A stretch of DNA of 43,800 bases from Helochares maculicollis. Taxonomy: Eukaryota > Arthropoda > Insecta > Coleoptera > Hydrophilidae. The stretch spans positions 1 through 43,800 of the forward strand of contig JAWQRO010000299.1 in NCBI GenBank assembly GCA_033557835.1, read 5' to 3'. Positions within the stretch are counted from its first letter, which is position 1, and each line of letters begins with the position of its first letter. Below the pieces are notes generated by a model that was not told the DNA's origin, did not search any database, and saw only the letters and a program-made list of their open reading frames with translations. Positions 33,590 through 43,800 of this stretch are shown in pieces. The position numbers and the translations under genes were made by a program.

Positions 33590-34010
33590 GAGCGGCGTTC
33601 ATATCGGCGGCAGATTAGCGTCTCCCAGTAGCCGAACTTTGGAGTTTGTAGCATCCAATCAGCCGGTATTTGACAAGCTAACAATGATGACGTGATAATC
33701 CGCGATAATGTCTCCCGTCGGGGCGTCATCGGCTCAGCATCACCATCGACACCCTCATCCCAAGACGTTCCAAGTACGAGGAACTAGAGCCTTTGAGTAG
33801 ATGAGGAAGGAATCGTAGTCAGGCCGGAAAGTCCCTTAATTAACGTCATTTCTGCTCTCTAGCTGCGGAGATGTAGATAAGTCGCCGTTAGATGTCTGAC
33901 GGAGGATGGAGGCTGGATCCCTCGGGCTACCGAGGGTGCAAAACGCACGCAGCTTGCTAGTACGGTGAAATCAAGCCTCGTCGACGTAATTGGAGCAAAG
34001 ATATAGACTA
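33590..34010. other. GC-richer non-coding island
   Basis: GC-richer than both flanks, with no convincing open frame. The minus-strand frames at 33378-33602 and 33859-34059 are short and match nothing. Member of the island series; function unknown. Confidence 0.3.
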
Positions 34011-35479
34011 ATTTCCTTTTAGCCACTATCCTCGCTTTTATACAAAAAAATTTTGGCACATTCAGAAAATTTCAGAATCTTTGTCTGTGAACATTGTGAA
34101 CATTGACCCATGGCAAATATAGCTAATAAATTGTGGGCTACAAACTCATTCGTAATCATTTGAATACATACTTATCACTTATCTTTCACAACCACTTAAA
34201 CAATTTTATTTCAGAACTACCTATTGCAGCTTAGCAAGTATAGATTCTGTATAATCTTTCATCATGATGCTTTTGGCTAACATATAACATATTACGGGTA
34301 TCCTGACATTGATAATAATGCTACCAAGAGAATTAAGTTCCTGATTTCTTTCTCTACATTAAGTAATAAATTTGAGCTCTGAAATTGACCTTTTAAATAG
34401 GGTACTTTACAGCTGAATGTAGCTCTTATGCCATTCTTACCAACTTATGGATGCTATCACGGTTATTTCTTGATATTTATAGCAAAACAAATTTACAATT
34501 TTAAATTACAATTTATACTCACATTTATTCGCAATAAGATAGGTAAAAGCATAGTTTGAAACATTTAAGAACTCAAGAAGCTAACAAAAGAAGTAGTTGC
34601 TTTAAATGTACGCATTCTCAGTTTGCCATTCATAGATGATGATATATTGCTCTTGGATTAAATTTTCATTTTCAAGTATGAAAACATTTCATCAATTTTA
34701 GTAAGCAATACGTAGAAAACTTTGCAAATAGATGATTTTGTCTCCAGTTCAATATATCTACCAATATTTCACCAACTACGGAATTCAGAATATGCTTTTT
34801 GAAGCCTATTCATAGGTTTGTCAATTACATTGTCTTAGAAATATATCCGCTAAGGAATGAACATGATGTTGCTGAGTACCCTACGAAAGAGATCAACTTT
34901 GAATCTTTTACAGCTAACATTACTCTTGGACAACTATTCACATGATGTCCCCTCGCAACATTTCAAGGTGTTAGGGAGAGCAAAAACACTTCTCGGCAAA
35001 ATGCTTTTGCAATAAAATAGAAATGTTGTGTGAAAAAAAGTCTTTTAAGACATTGATTTTATGCAAAAGTAAAGAGGGTTGGTAACAGGCTGTATTTATT
35101 TAAATTCTGAAGAACAATTTAATTATTAGTTTCCTTAAATTTAATACTAACGAGTTTAGAAATTTGGATACCTATATAGAAAATTTAAAGTAAAATTTTG
35201 ATCGGTAACTCAAGCTATCTTTAATGTTTGTTGATTGACTTTGTTAAATACGTGCAAATATCGGACTCTTTAGTTTAAAAATAATGTATTCTTTCGTTTT
35301 TATATCTTTGAGTTCTCAGAAACAATTCAATTTCCTGATTTCCTTCTAAAGAAAGAAGTCTCAAATTTGATATGGCCATGCCACAACAGCAATGTCTATT
35401 ACAAATTTAAATATTTTCAAGATAGATATCAAAATCCACTAAGTAGCTTGTCAAAATATTGTAATAAAGTTAGTGACGC
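34011..35479. other. AT-rich stretch, no supported gene
   Basis: No open frame, repeat or RNA gene stands out. Confidence 0.45.
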
Positions 35480-36290
35480 CTATTCCTTAGCATCTTGCCT
35501 TAGATGACAAGCACGGGAAGGTCATTTTGGGTTCATTTCGGGCAGACCCTAGCTAAGATCTTCCAGAGTAAGCACTATTTTAATTAGATCTAACCTATTA
35601 GTTGCGACTCCAGGCTTATAGATTGAATGTCCCGGGTGCCAATGTCCAGAAAAGCGATCGCATTTGACTTTGCTGTCTCTGCGACATGTTTCTCGTCGGG
35701 AATAGGTGGCTGATGTCCTCCCAATCGAATTACCCCCTCCAGAAAACGGCACATCGACCAAATTAGCGAACATAATTTAGACCGCCGGGGTCTAATTCGA
35801 TTTCCTCGTTAAGGGGCGCCATCTATCTCTTCAAAACGAAATTACTGCCCGGTTACGATCAACGATCCTCTTAACTGTCCTATCGGTTTCAGTTTGGTGT
35901 CTCAGAGAGGCGGTTCGGCTGGAGTTCACAGATTTCAGCTGGGGAAAAAGTCAAGAACAATGTAACTAATACCAAAACACGTACAGAGTTAGTGGGTTCT
36001 GTTCATTTATCATTCGCTCGTCCTCCCAATGTTCCACGTCCTGATCTGTTGTCACGGCAAAGGCAGCCGGCGGTTATAGATTGCAGTAGCTAGAACCGCC
36101 CCTCGCCGACTATACAAATCAAGATGAATTTATTTATTGCCGCTGACTCGCTGCTGGAGTTGATAGATTTTATTACGCGCCGGCTAACCGGATGTGGTTT
36201 TTCCCTTCAGAAGCCGCCGTTCCCGCCGCCGCCACCGCCGCCGCCGACGACGCCGCGTCGCTAAAGAAATACACCCCGATATAAATAATA
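35480..36290. other. GC-richer island ending in a CCG-repeat tract
   Basis: An island whose right end holds a CCG/GCC trinucleotide tract (about 36213-36256), directly after a polypyrimidine-AG that looks like a splice acceptor (TTTTTCCCTTCAG ending at 36210). The phase-0 frame gives KPPFPPPPPPPPTTPRR and a stop; another frame gives an Ala-rich tail. It could be a small terminal exon or only an imperfect microsatellite. The minus-strand open frame at 35549-35773 matches nothing. Confidence 0.35.
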
Positions 36291-39200
36291 CATCTTATAG
36301 GTATTTACTTTTATTCCGTTAACTCCTCCAAGTTATCGGTGCTCTGTTTAGGTTTCGCTATATCTTCAAATCTACACTTTATGTGAAAGTAACAAGCAAG
36401 TAATTCTAGTAAATCGAATTGCACTTACTTATTATTTACTTAAATATTTATGAATACTGTAATATATATTGATATTATGATGATATCTGCAGTAAATTAG
36501 AGTCAACATTGATTGGCAGTTGTCATCTGAAAAAATGAACATTCTACAAGCTCACCATCTACGTGCAGTAGAAGTTTAATTTCATTTTAACGAGGAAGAT
36601 TGTACAATTTGAAAATAGGTAGAGCTATCTACTAACATTATACGGGTACGTATACATACTGAATGTATGAAAAAATAATAATGTTTCCATAATAATTTTG
36701 ACATCGAAATTTTAATGGGTCTACAAGTTCCTGGCGAAAATTAGTTTAAGATTACAGTCATCAGGATATATAGTTGTTTAAAGCATACAAAATATTTATT
36801 TTAAAATAAATATTTGAGTTTAAATATGCTATCGATAAAGTTTATTTCTCATTGTACAGAGTGCACGTTTTAAGATAAACTCTAATAATTTCTGAGTTGT
36901 GAACAATTAATCCAAATTTCTTAATCTTACATTTTCCCACCTACATTACACATTTATTTTATCTAAGTGGTTAAAAAAAATAGCAAAATCCAAACTTAAT
37001 AACAAAACAATAAAAATATAATTAATGTAAGTTTTCAGACTGCTATTTCTGAGCAATTTGACCTTACCAAGCTCTCAAATATTTCGTGAAACCCTATTGT
37101 CAAGTAGACGACAGGACCAAGTCAGTTGTAATTTTTATCAAAAAAAGATCTCGCTCTAAGAAAACATAAAGAAGAATACAAAAACAATACAAAATTAATA
37201 TTTTACACCAACAATCAATCTAATAACCGAATGTGAGTGGATGTCTTGTTAATGATTATTGGGATTGGTAAGAGTAGCACATCGCTAAGAGATGCAGAAA
37301 TTGAAATGTTTGCTAATAGAAGCCTAATGCCAAATAAGAATCACAACTACATCATTATGAAAACCTAAATTCAATAAAACTGAAAAGGGAGCGTATTGCC
37401 CAAGTATTATGGGAACCTTCCAGAAATGCAGGAAATAATAGAGCGAATAGTATAGACTCATAAAATAACTACAAACCAGTTTGTATTAGACCCCACAGTG
37501 AGTCCACCAACAGCTCGTAGAAGAAAAACCACATCCTTATAAAGTTCGGTTAGTTGAATTGATGGCAGATGTGCTAGATACGACAGTCAAAATAGCACTC
37601 TAACACTAACATTTTAAGAAAATTGGTATTTTCTAATGAAGCAACACGTCAGTCAACATGTATAATTCATTAAATGGCCATAAAGATTGCCAAACTTACA
37701 GTTACTATATTTCTTAATTTGGAAGGTTTCTAAAATCTAAAATTTATCCTATAGAGAAAATAAAGAGTAGCGTTGATGACTATTTAAAAATCTGTTTATG
37801 TTTATTACTCAAGAACATTTTGTTTGAAAATATTTTAGAATTTTTTTATTGGTAGAGAATTAATTTGGCATTCCGGTTATCTTTAATTAATTTTCATTAA
37901 CTTTTTACCCATTTTAAAAACCATCCTCACTAATTCTCCATTAAAAAGCAAAGGCTATTCTAACAGATTCCAAGGAGCGTCTTCCTTATGATAAAATTTG
38001 AGTTTTGTCATTTTGATTTGGTTTGGATCCAAACAGTATTGGGCAATTCATATCAATATATCATTTGCATATTAACACGTAAAATTGCATATTCTATAAA
38101 AAGAGTATTCCATCTCTAAGTCAGTTTTTTCTTAATAAGCTGGTAATACATGCTTTTATACTTTCATGACATAATGTATAAAGCTATAAGAAAATGTTAA
38201 ATTGGAAGTTTGTAAACTAGAATGATAAAAACTGTTAATTAGCTTAAAACAAATTTATTCACGTCACTTTCAATACCAAAATTATAGAAAATTAATTATC
38301 CAAATTGATGCCACAACATTGTGACCGTTAAATTCTCAAATTCTATAAATCTTTCACACTGGCTAGTAGTAATAGATCTGATTAATAAAAGTGCATACGA
38401 ACATGCCTAGAAATGGTAATTCTTTTATATTGTAACATCAAATACAGGTGAAATACGTAGTTAAAACTACATGCATTTTTATCAGTTTTTAATTTTTTAC
38501 AAAGATTCGGCATTTTCACACTACTTCTGCGTCGAAATTATTGTTTTGGAAGCTATTACTCAGCTACTTTTATGATTTTATCACTCTTAACAGATCATAT
38601 GATTAAAAACATCTGGTTCAGAACTGACAATAGTTTTTTTTATAACAAATAGATTAGTATCTAAAAGTAAGAAAATCACATGAAAAATGCAAAGAATGTG
38701 CAAATATTATACAATATTATGATACAATTTCTGTTGTGGAAAACCTACGCAATTTCTCCATTAATGATACTTAAGACCTAATAAGCAATACAAAATTGAA
38801 TGTCTGTAGTCTTAGTGATTTTACACGACCAATTTTCATAAAATCTGTTGCAGATTTGTATGTTAAAAAGTTTGACTAAATGTTTCGTTAAAAGTTTGGA
38901 TGTTTTTTACAAAAAAAATACCTAGGTTTTTGCATTGCTAACATAAACTGTTTTATGTTTGATGTTCATTTTTTGGTATCATTGTGCTAGTTTTAAACTT
39001 CACACTTATCTTTTTACATCTCTGTATACTAGGTAAGATATATTTACAAGAAAGATGAAACAGTCATAAAATTTTCACCACTTTTATTATAACCTGTATC
39101 AAGTAAGAGCAGCGAAGAATTCAGAAAACTTAAACATTTGTTCAAGTAATCTAGCCCCTTAAATAAAGATATCAAGTTAAAAGTTGGTGCACACATTAAA

Positions 39201-39649
39201 TATCATTAAAAATTAGCAAATACTAAATACCTATTTGATTGGAATAAAATGTATGTAAAGATTCTAATTCTTAAGTAAAATGGGTTGTGAAACGAAAAAG
39301 TGAGACTTCTCCTGGATAGCTTTGATTTAATTAATATTAATTTAAACTTGCAGATTAATTTTACATTATTGATTTAAATAAAAAGCATTACTGTTCACTT
39401 TCATTGAAGCTTGGATAGTATCATTTGAAATTAAGATATATTTAATGGATTGTTTTGATGAGCAGTTAAAAGTTGAGTGCTGAAAGCTGTAGATAATTAT
39501 TTAATCCACTAATAGTTTTTTCATGCATGAATGTATACGGTAATGTTAAGTAGAAACACTTCAAATTTTCTGAAAGGTAGTGTTCTTGTTACTTTTAATT
39601 AATTTGAATACAGATCAAAGGTAAATTGTAGCACACTCTTGGAGTTATA
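36291..39649. other. AT-rich stretch, no supported gene
   Basis: The longest AT-rich gap. It includes a 26-bp perfect AT palindrome (36790-36815) and no open frame above about 60 codons. Nothing else is recognised. Confidence 0.45.
36790..36815. repeat. 26-bp perfect AT palindrome
   Basis: AAATATTTATTTT and its reverse complement lie head to head with no spacer. In DNA this AT-rich such a palindrome is less surprising than the one at 8141. Confidence 0.85.
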
Positions 39650-40090
39650 AAAATTTCTCGACCGCATGAATTGGCCGTCCCCATTTCCACGGTGTCCCGA
39701 GGCAACGTTTCCGTTCGTTCGCGTCGTCCTTCATCTAGCAAGGGTAAACTTCCTGGCCATGTGCGTCATGGTTAGTTTGTGCAGATGCCCTAGGCCCAGG
39801 TTGTTTGTCGTTCTGAGAATATTATTATTGCCTGCACCGCCGGAGAGATAGAGCGAGATGGCGGAGGAGAAAAAGAGGGAGCTGTGGAGAGCCCCCACAG
39901 GTCGGAAAACGAGCCAACACGGCACGTTGTCAATTTATAGTTGAAGTTGGAAGTGAATGAGGGACCTCGGTCTCGCCCCTACTGGCCGCAGGACCTCGGG
40001 GACGACGTCGCGTACGCATTTTATACGACACAACTTCCCCAATTACATAAATATCGTGTCAATTGCGTTGACGGTGTAAGTGAAACTTTG
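39650..40090. other. GC-richer island with a possible unrecognised exon
   Basis: Within the island, 39941-40075 (+) is open for 45 codons and sits between an AG (CAATTTATAG) and a donor GTAAGT (40076-40081), in phase 0 at both ends. It reads from KLEVNEGPRSRPYWPQDLGD to KYRVNCVDG. The protein is unknown to me and the acceptor lacks a strong pyrimidine tract, so this stays a candidate. Otherwise a typical island. Confidence 0.25.
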
Positions 40091-41319
40091 CTAGTTAGGC
40101 ACTTTCCTTGGGTCCATTATAAGTGCTGTTTTATTGTTCTTGGATTGCCTACCCCAACAATTAAGATTCGTGGTTCCAATTTAGCGCAAAAACACGACTC
40201 TTTTCCGTTAGTCAAACTAAACCGCTTCTTCAACCAAAATATTATAAAGTCTGAGTTAGGGTGCAACTGTCTTAAAATGTTATCATCAATAATCAATTTC
40301 ATTTCTTCGATAATTTGATAAGTTTATATTTTGCTGCGTTCCAAAAATTGTTGCAAAGAAATACTCAAGCACTAAGCGCAAGTAAATATTTAGGAGTTTT
40401 TAAATGACGGCAGAGGCACCTAAAACACTCAACTTGAACTATCAAAGATGCAAGCATTACAATCAGAACAACAAAAATAGTTTTTGTTTTATATTTCCGA
40501 TAAAGGAACAAACAGTCAAATCTAACTACTAAAATATGTTCTACTATTATATCTCATATTTTGATGCAAAAACATAATATTTTTAAAGGTAATTCTAAGT
40601 ATTTTGCATTAGCAATTATTGAATCATTTCGAATAAACATTTCATGTTATTAGTTAATATTAAATATATTTTACAGCAACTTAAATTTATTTTAAGCATA
40701 CGTCCGTTATCTTGAAAGTTCTTTTTGCTGAAACGATCTTGACAAGTTAAATTGGAATTTTTCCATTTTTACTTTTTAACATTAAAGCAAACGTTTTAGA
40801 AATTTGCATTTCATTTGATAAATATGTTTAAGGGATGATTCAAAGGTTATACAGAGACAATTGAGTAGTAAAGCACATTTCTAAAAAGGTATATGTTTCT
40901 TTTATATTACAAAACATTAAAGATTTGAGCATTTTAAAATCGACCATCAGATAATTTTAAAGCTCTTCCATAAAAAAACTAAGCAAGCGACCTCAACCGT
41001 CCCCATAACTTTGAAAATTCGCCCGCTCGCCCAATTCTTTTCCATTTTTATTATTTATTAGTCTCGAAATCGATTTGATCTCAATATATATTATAAGAAG
41101 GGAGGTTGCAAAATCCATAGGAAAGAGCGAATAACTCACTCTGTGAGTGTATGCTTTTAACTTTAGTTGTTTTCATGCGTTGTATCCAGAATAAAAGAAA
41201 ATTTTGCACATAAATCCTGGCTTTTAGCTGAAGCGTGTAACCTTTCCATTTCGAAACGAGTCATATGCATGGTTGAAAATGATTTATTGCTAGTCTAGAA
41301 CTATAGAGGTATTAAATCT
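40091..41319. other. AT-rich stretch, no supported gene
   Basis: Nothing recognisable apart from a short GC-richer segment near 40980-41040. Confidence 0.45.
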
Positions 41320-43310
41320 TCACATCTTCGCTTTGCCGACTATATTTTCTCTACTTACACCGAAACTTTTATGGGTAAACAAACAAACATGCACACATAT
41401 GTTAGTCAGTTTCTACCCGTATCCGCCACCTCATGCTCTTCGAGCCGACTTTCCTTCCCAAATCGCTTTCTCCTCCATAACTCTTTTCTCAATCTCTTCC
41501 TCCTCGACCATCATGTCCTCAAATTCTCTCACTCACCAGCCGCCTCTTCGTCTATAATCACCTCATTATCGTAAAGCAGCCCCTCCCTTTCAGTCACCTT
41601 TATTCCCTTAATAACCTCCTCTACTAGCCACCTACTAACCCTCATCACTTTCATCATCAACGTATGTGCCTCCATCCACTCTTCACTCTCTTTTGTTTGA
41701 CACGTGCCACACGTGCACTCAAATCAATACACGCAAACCACACCGCATTGCATCGCGTCATTCGCAATTCGCGTTCACTGTCTGTGTACAGATGAGATTT
41801 GTACGAATTTCGGGATTATTTCTTCCGTTTGCTTTCGACTGTTCGCTTGAGTGAAAGGATCTGGATGAATGGATGGACGGGATAGGAGGCCAGGAAAGAG
41901 AGGACGCACGTTCCTGACCGATATACGGCTTTCTGCAACTGGCAATAATACAATATGAAAGGGATTGAAAACACCAGCTCCGATCGGTCACTGCGAAATT
42001 TATTGTTATGGACATAATGCCTCAGTAATTCATGTTTATGGCGGCAAAACAAACTGATTGTTTAGTTTTGGGCCGATTGTGGATGAATTATTTAGGTTGC
42101 CTTCTTTATCGACCCGCTTTGGGACCACCGCGTTGACGATGGGGACGGATGAGACAAATAATTGTGTCCAATCAAAGTTGTCATGAGTTTTTATTATTTA
42201 TATTGCACTTTTCGTTTTTCCTCGAGGAGATGTGAACACACATCTATCGATTATAATTATGAAATCCATTTTACGCTTGCATCTATTCATAGATTTTGCA
42301 TAAGATTCTGTATAAAGTTTTAAACATACTGAATTTAAAACTTTCCTTCAACTATTATCCTCAATAACAAACCTCTTTTAAAACCAACGAGGATCACAGT
42401 TCACATACTATCAAAACTTATCCGAACTTCAAGCACGGAGAGATGGATAATCCTTTAAGAGCAAAAGAAGCTCAATTTTCCAAAGCATTTAATTTGTTGA
42501 ACACAAACATCCTCTTCATCCCCAATAGAAAATAACGAAAGTGCTGACGTCCCACTATCCCAATTTAATTAAGGATCCCATTATTCATCACACAGGGCGA
42601 GCAGAGCGGATGTTTCCTAACCGCCTTGCATACACACAAACACACATATACACACATCGGCTCAGCAGCAGGGCTAGGGCCAGGGCCAGGACCCACACAA
42701 GCGCAAGAACCGCATACAGGGATGCCGACCCCGACCCCTCTACAGCCGCTACCACCGCTGCCGCCCCAACACGCATCCAAAAGGATAAACACTGAGAAAA
42801 GGGCCCCCTTCTATGTGCGTGACTTGCAAATGCGTCGTTATTTAGAAGGCCACCGACGCCGATGAACGCAGCATTACCGACCCAAAGGCGAAGGCAGGGA
42901 GTGTCCTTGATGACAGTCCTGCCAGCGTATGTATGCACATGAAAAGGAAATATTTGGCCCGCCTTATATAACCATCAATTTGTCAAAATGTGCCTGCGTT
43001 TATTTTTCCTGACATATTCCACACGTTTCGTTAAATTACTCAGGCCATTATGGGCCCTGGGGAGGAATGTCGCTTACTTGGCTGTTTGGAGGATTGGTCC
43101 TAATTTACCTTGATGGTGTTGGAGTGGAACGGACGTGGCGTGGGTGCACCGGGGTTTCCTTTTTATTACTATAAATTCATTATAGCTAAATATAACCTGT
43201 CCTGCACAAAGACATGCATGTTTGGCGGTCGACTTCTTCAGGAAATCGGATTCATCCAATGGGTGGGGTTGCCTAATGGTACCATTGACCAAATCAAATG
43301 ATCAATGGCA
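41320..43310. promoter_or_regulatory. Large GC-richer region with pyrimidine tract and microsatellite
   Basis: Begins with a pyrimidine-rich, G-poor tract (about 41400-41660). TTTATGGCGGC near 42036 resembles the homeodomain-like words in other islands. At about 42628-42655 there is an imperfect CA microsatellite, followed by a GGGCCA/GGCTAG-type GC-rich run (about 42668-42700). Open frames on both strands across 42541-42938 come from these repeats (His/Thr, Gly/Pro, Val/Cys runs) and are not credible genes. Possibly regulatory DNA. Confidence 0.3.
42628..42655. repeat. Imperfect CA microsatellite
   Basis: A run of CA dinucleotides broken by AA and TA steps (ACACACAAACACACATATAC). Confidence 0.8.
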
Positions 43311-43800
43311 ATCGAGTTCACGATCTGAACTAAAAAAATGTCTATTCGCAGCATTTTACATATTTTTGGTATCACTACTTTCATTACTCAAACAATGGTG
43401 CGTTAATTAAACTCAGTCGGTAGACTTTAGGAATTGCTTAAAAAAATAACTTTTAGAACTAGTTTCATAAAGCAACCTTCTTGTATCATAGGTGTGTAAA
43501 GAGAAAACAATATATTTTAGAAATGAACATATTATTAAGTACTTTAAATTAGTTTGTACAATGTACTTCCTAAAGTCAAATCCTGAAACTCGATGGTAAT
43601 TATCGCAAAACACATCCTCAGGAAATCCTAAACTCTCTTGATTTCTCAAATTGGGTTGGTACGAAAAGCATAAGAGAAACATACTACCATCATTGACTAA
43701 ATTTTCAATTTTGTAATCATTCAACTTCAAAACCTGATGATATGTTTTGTAAAAAGCTTTAAATTAAATTTGACACCGTTCCTAGTTTTATTATAGACTA
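43311..43800. other. AT-rich stretch with an unidentified minus-strand open frame
   Basis: A minus-strand frame is open from about 43730 to TAA/TGA at 43413. Its first ATG leaves roughly 90 codons (MFLLCFSYQPN at the start, RRLLYETSSK near the end). It has no recognised domain and no splice-site support. Such a length is somewhat long for chance in AT-rich DNA, but I do not call it a gene. Confidence 0.2.

Noticed and set aside
39941..40318. 125-codon open frame as a complete protein
   Set aside because: It lacks an ATG near its start, and the second half is AT-driven. Only the first 135 bases are kept as an exon candidate.
42541..42938. Open frames on both strands with His/Thr, Pro and Val/Cys runs
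   Set aside because: Products of the CA microsatellite and the GC-rich repeat, open in nearly every frame.
1..43800. CRISPR arrays, bacterial operons, rRNA or phage modules
   Set aside because: No regularly spaced repeats with unique spacers and no prokaryotic gene layout; introns and mariner/piggyBac elements point to an insect nucleus.

Overview
The window looks like nuclear DNA of an insect, most likely a dipteran. It is AT-rich, almost gene-free, holds piggyBac and mariner transposons, and its one convincing gene has introns with GT/AG ends, one of them only 65 nt long. I see no bacterial operon structure, ribosome binding sites, tRNA, rRNA or CRISPR array. The species cannot be named from the sequence.

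Layout. 1-841: 3' part of a decayed piggyBac-type transposase (+), cut by the window edge. About 1252-2035: a decayed, unidentified protein-coding stretch on the minus strand with frameshifts and a possible short intron. 4995-5911: three minus-strand exons, the first two clearly encoding the N-lobe and start of the C-lobe of a protein kinase of the AMPK-related (HUNK-like) type. The third exon closes the frame without the catalytic HRD or DFG motifs. 6826-6939: a weak reverse-transcriptase-like motif. 9906-11155: a decayed mariner (+). 11156-31533: about 20 kb with no gene I can support, holding AT-rich DNA, GC-richer islands and several local duplications, including a long hairpin at 21.5 kb. 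31534-32821: a full-length, indel-free but inactivated mauritiana-like mariner (-). About 33039-33080: a scrap of another mariner transposase. 33081-43800: again no supported gene, with further GC-richer islands.

The most striking large-scale pattern is a chain of GC-richer non-coding islands of about 0.2-2 kb, spaced roughly 2.5-4 kb apart from 12.5 kb to the right edge. Several contain repeated short words that resemble insect transcription-factor sites (CATAAA/TTTATG, TGCGGT, TGAGTCA). I infer, but cannot prove, a regulatory domain or a very long intron. The upstream exons of the kinase, which must lie at higher coordinates on the minus strand, were not found, so much of the window could be its first introns.

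No set of genes here forms a recognisable new system. The best candidates for follow-up are the hairpin with its embedded direct repeat (21519-21719), the kinase reading frame that ends before its catalytic loop, the unidentified decayed gene at 1.25-2.0 kb, and the chain of islands.
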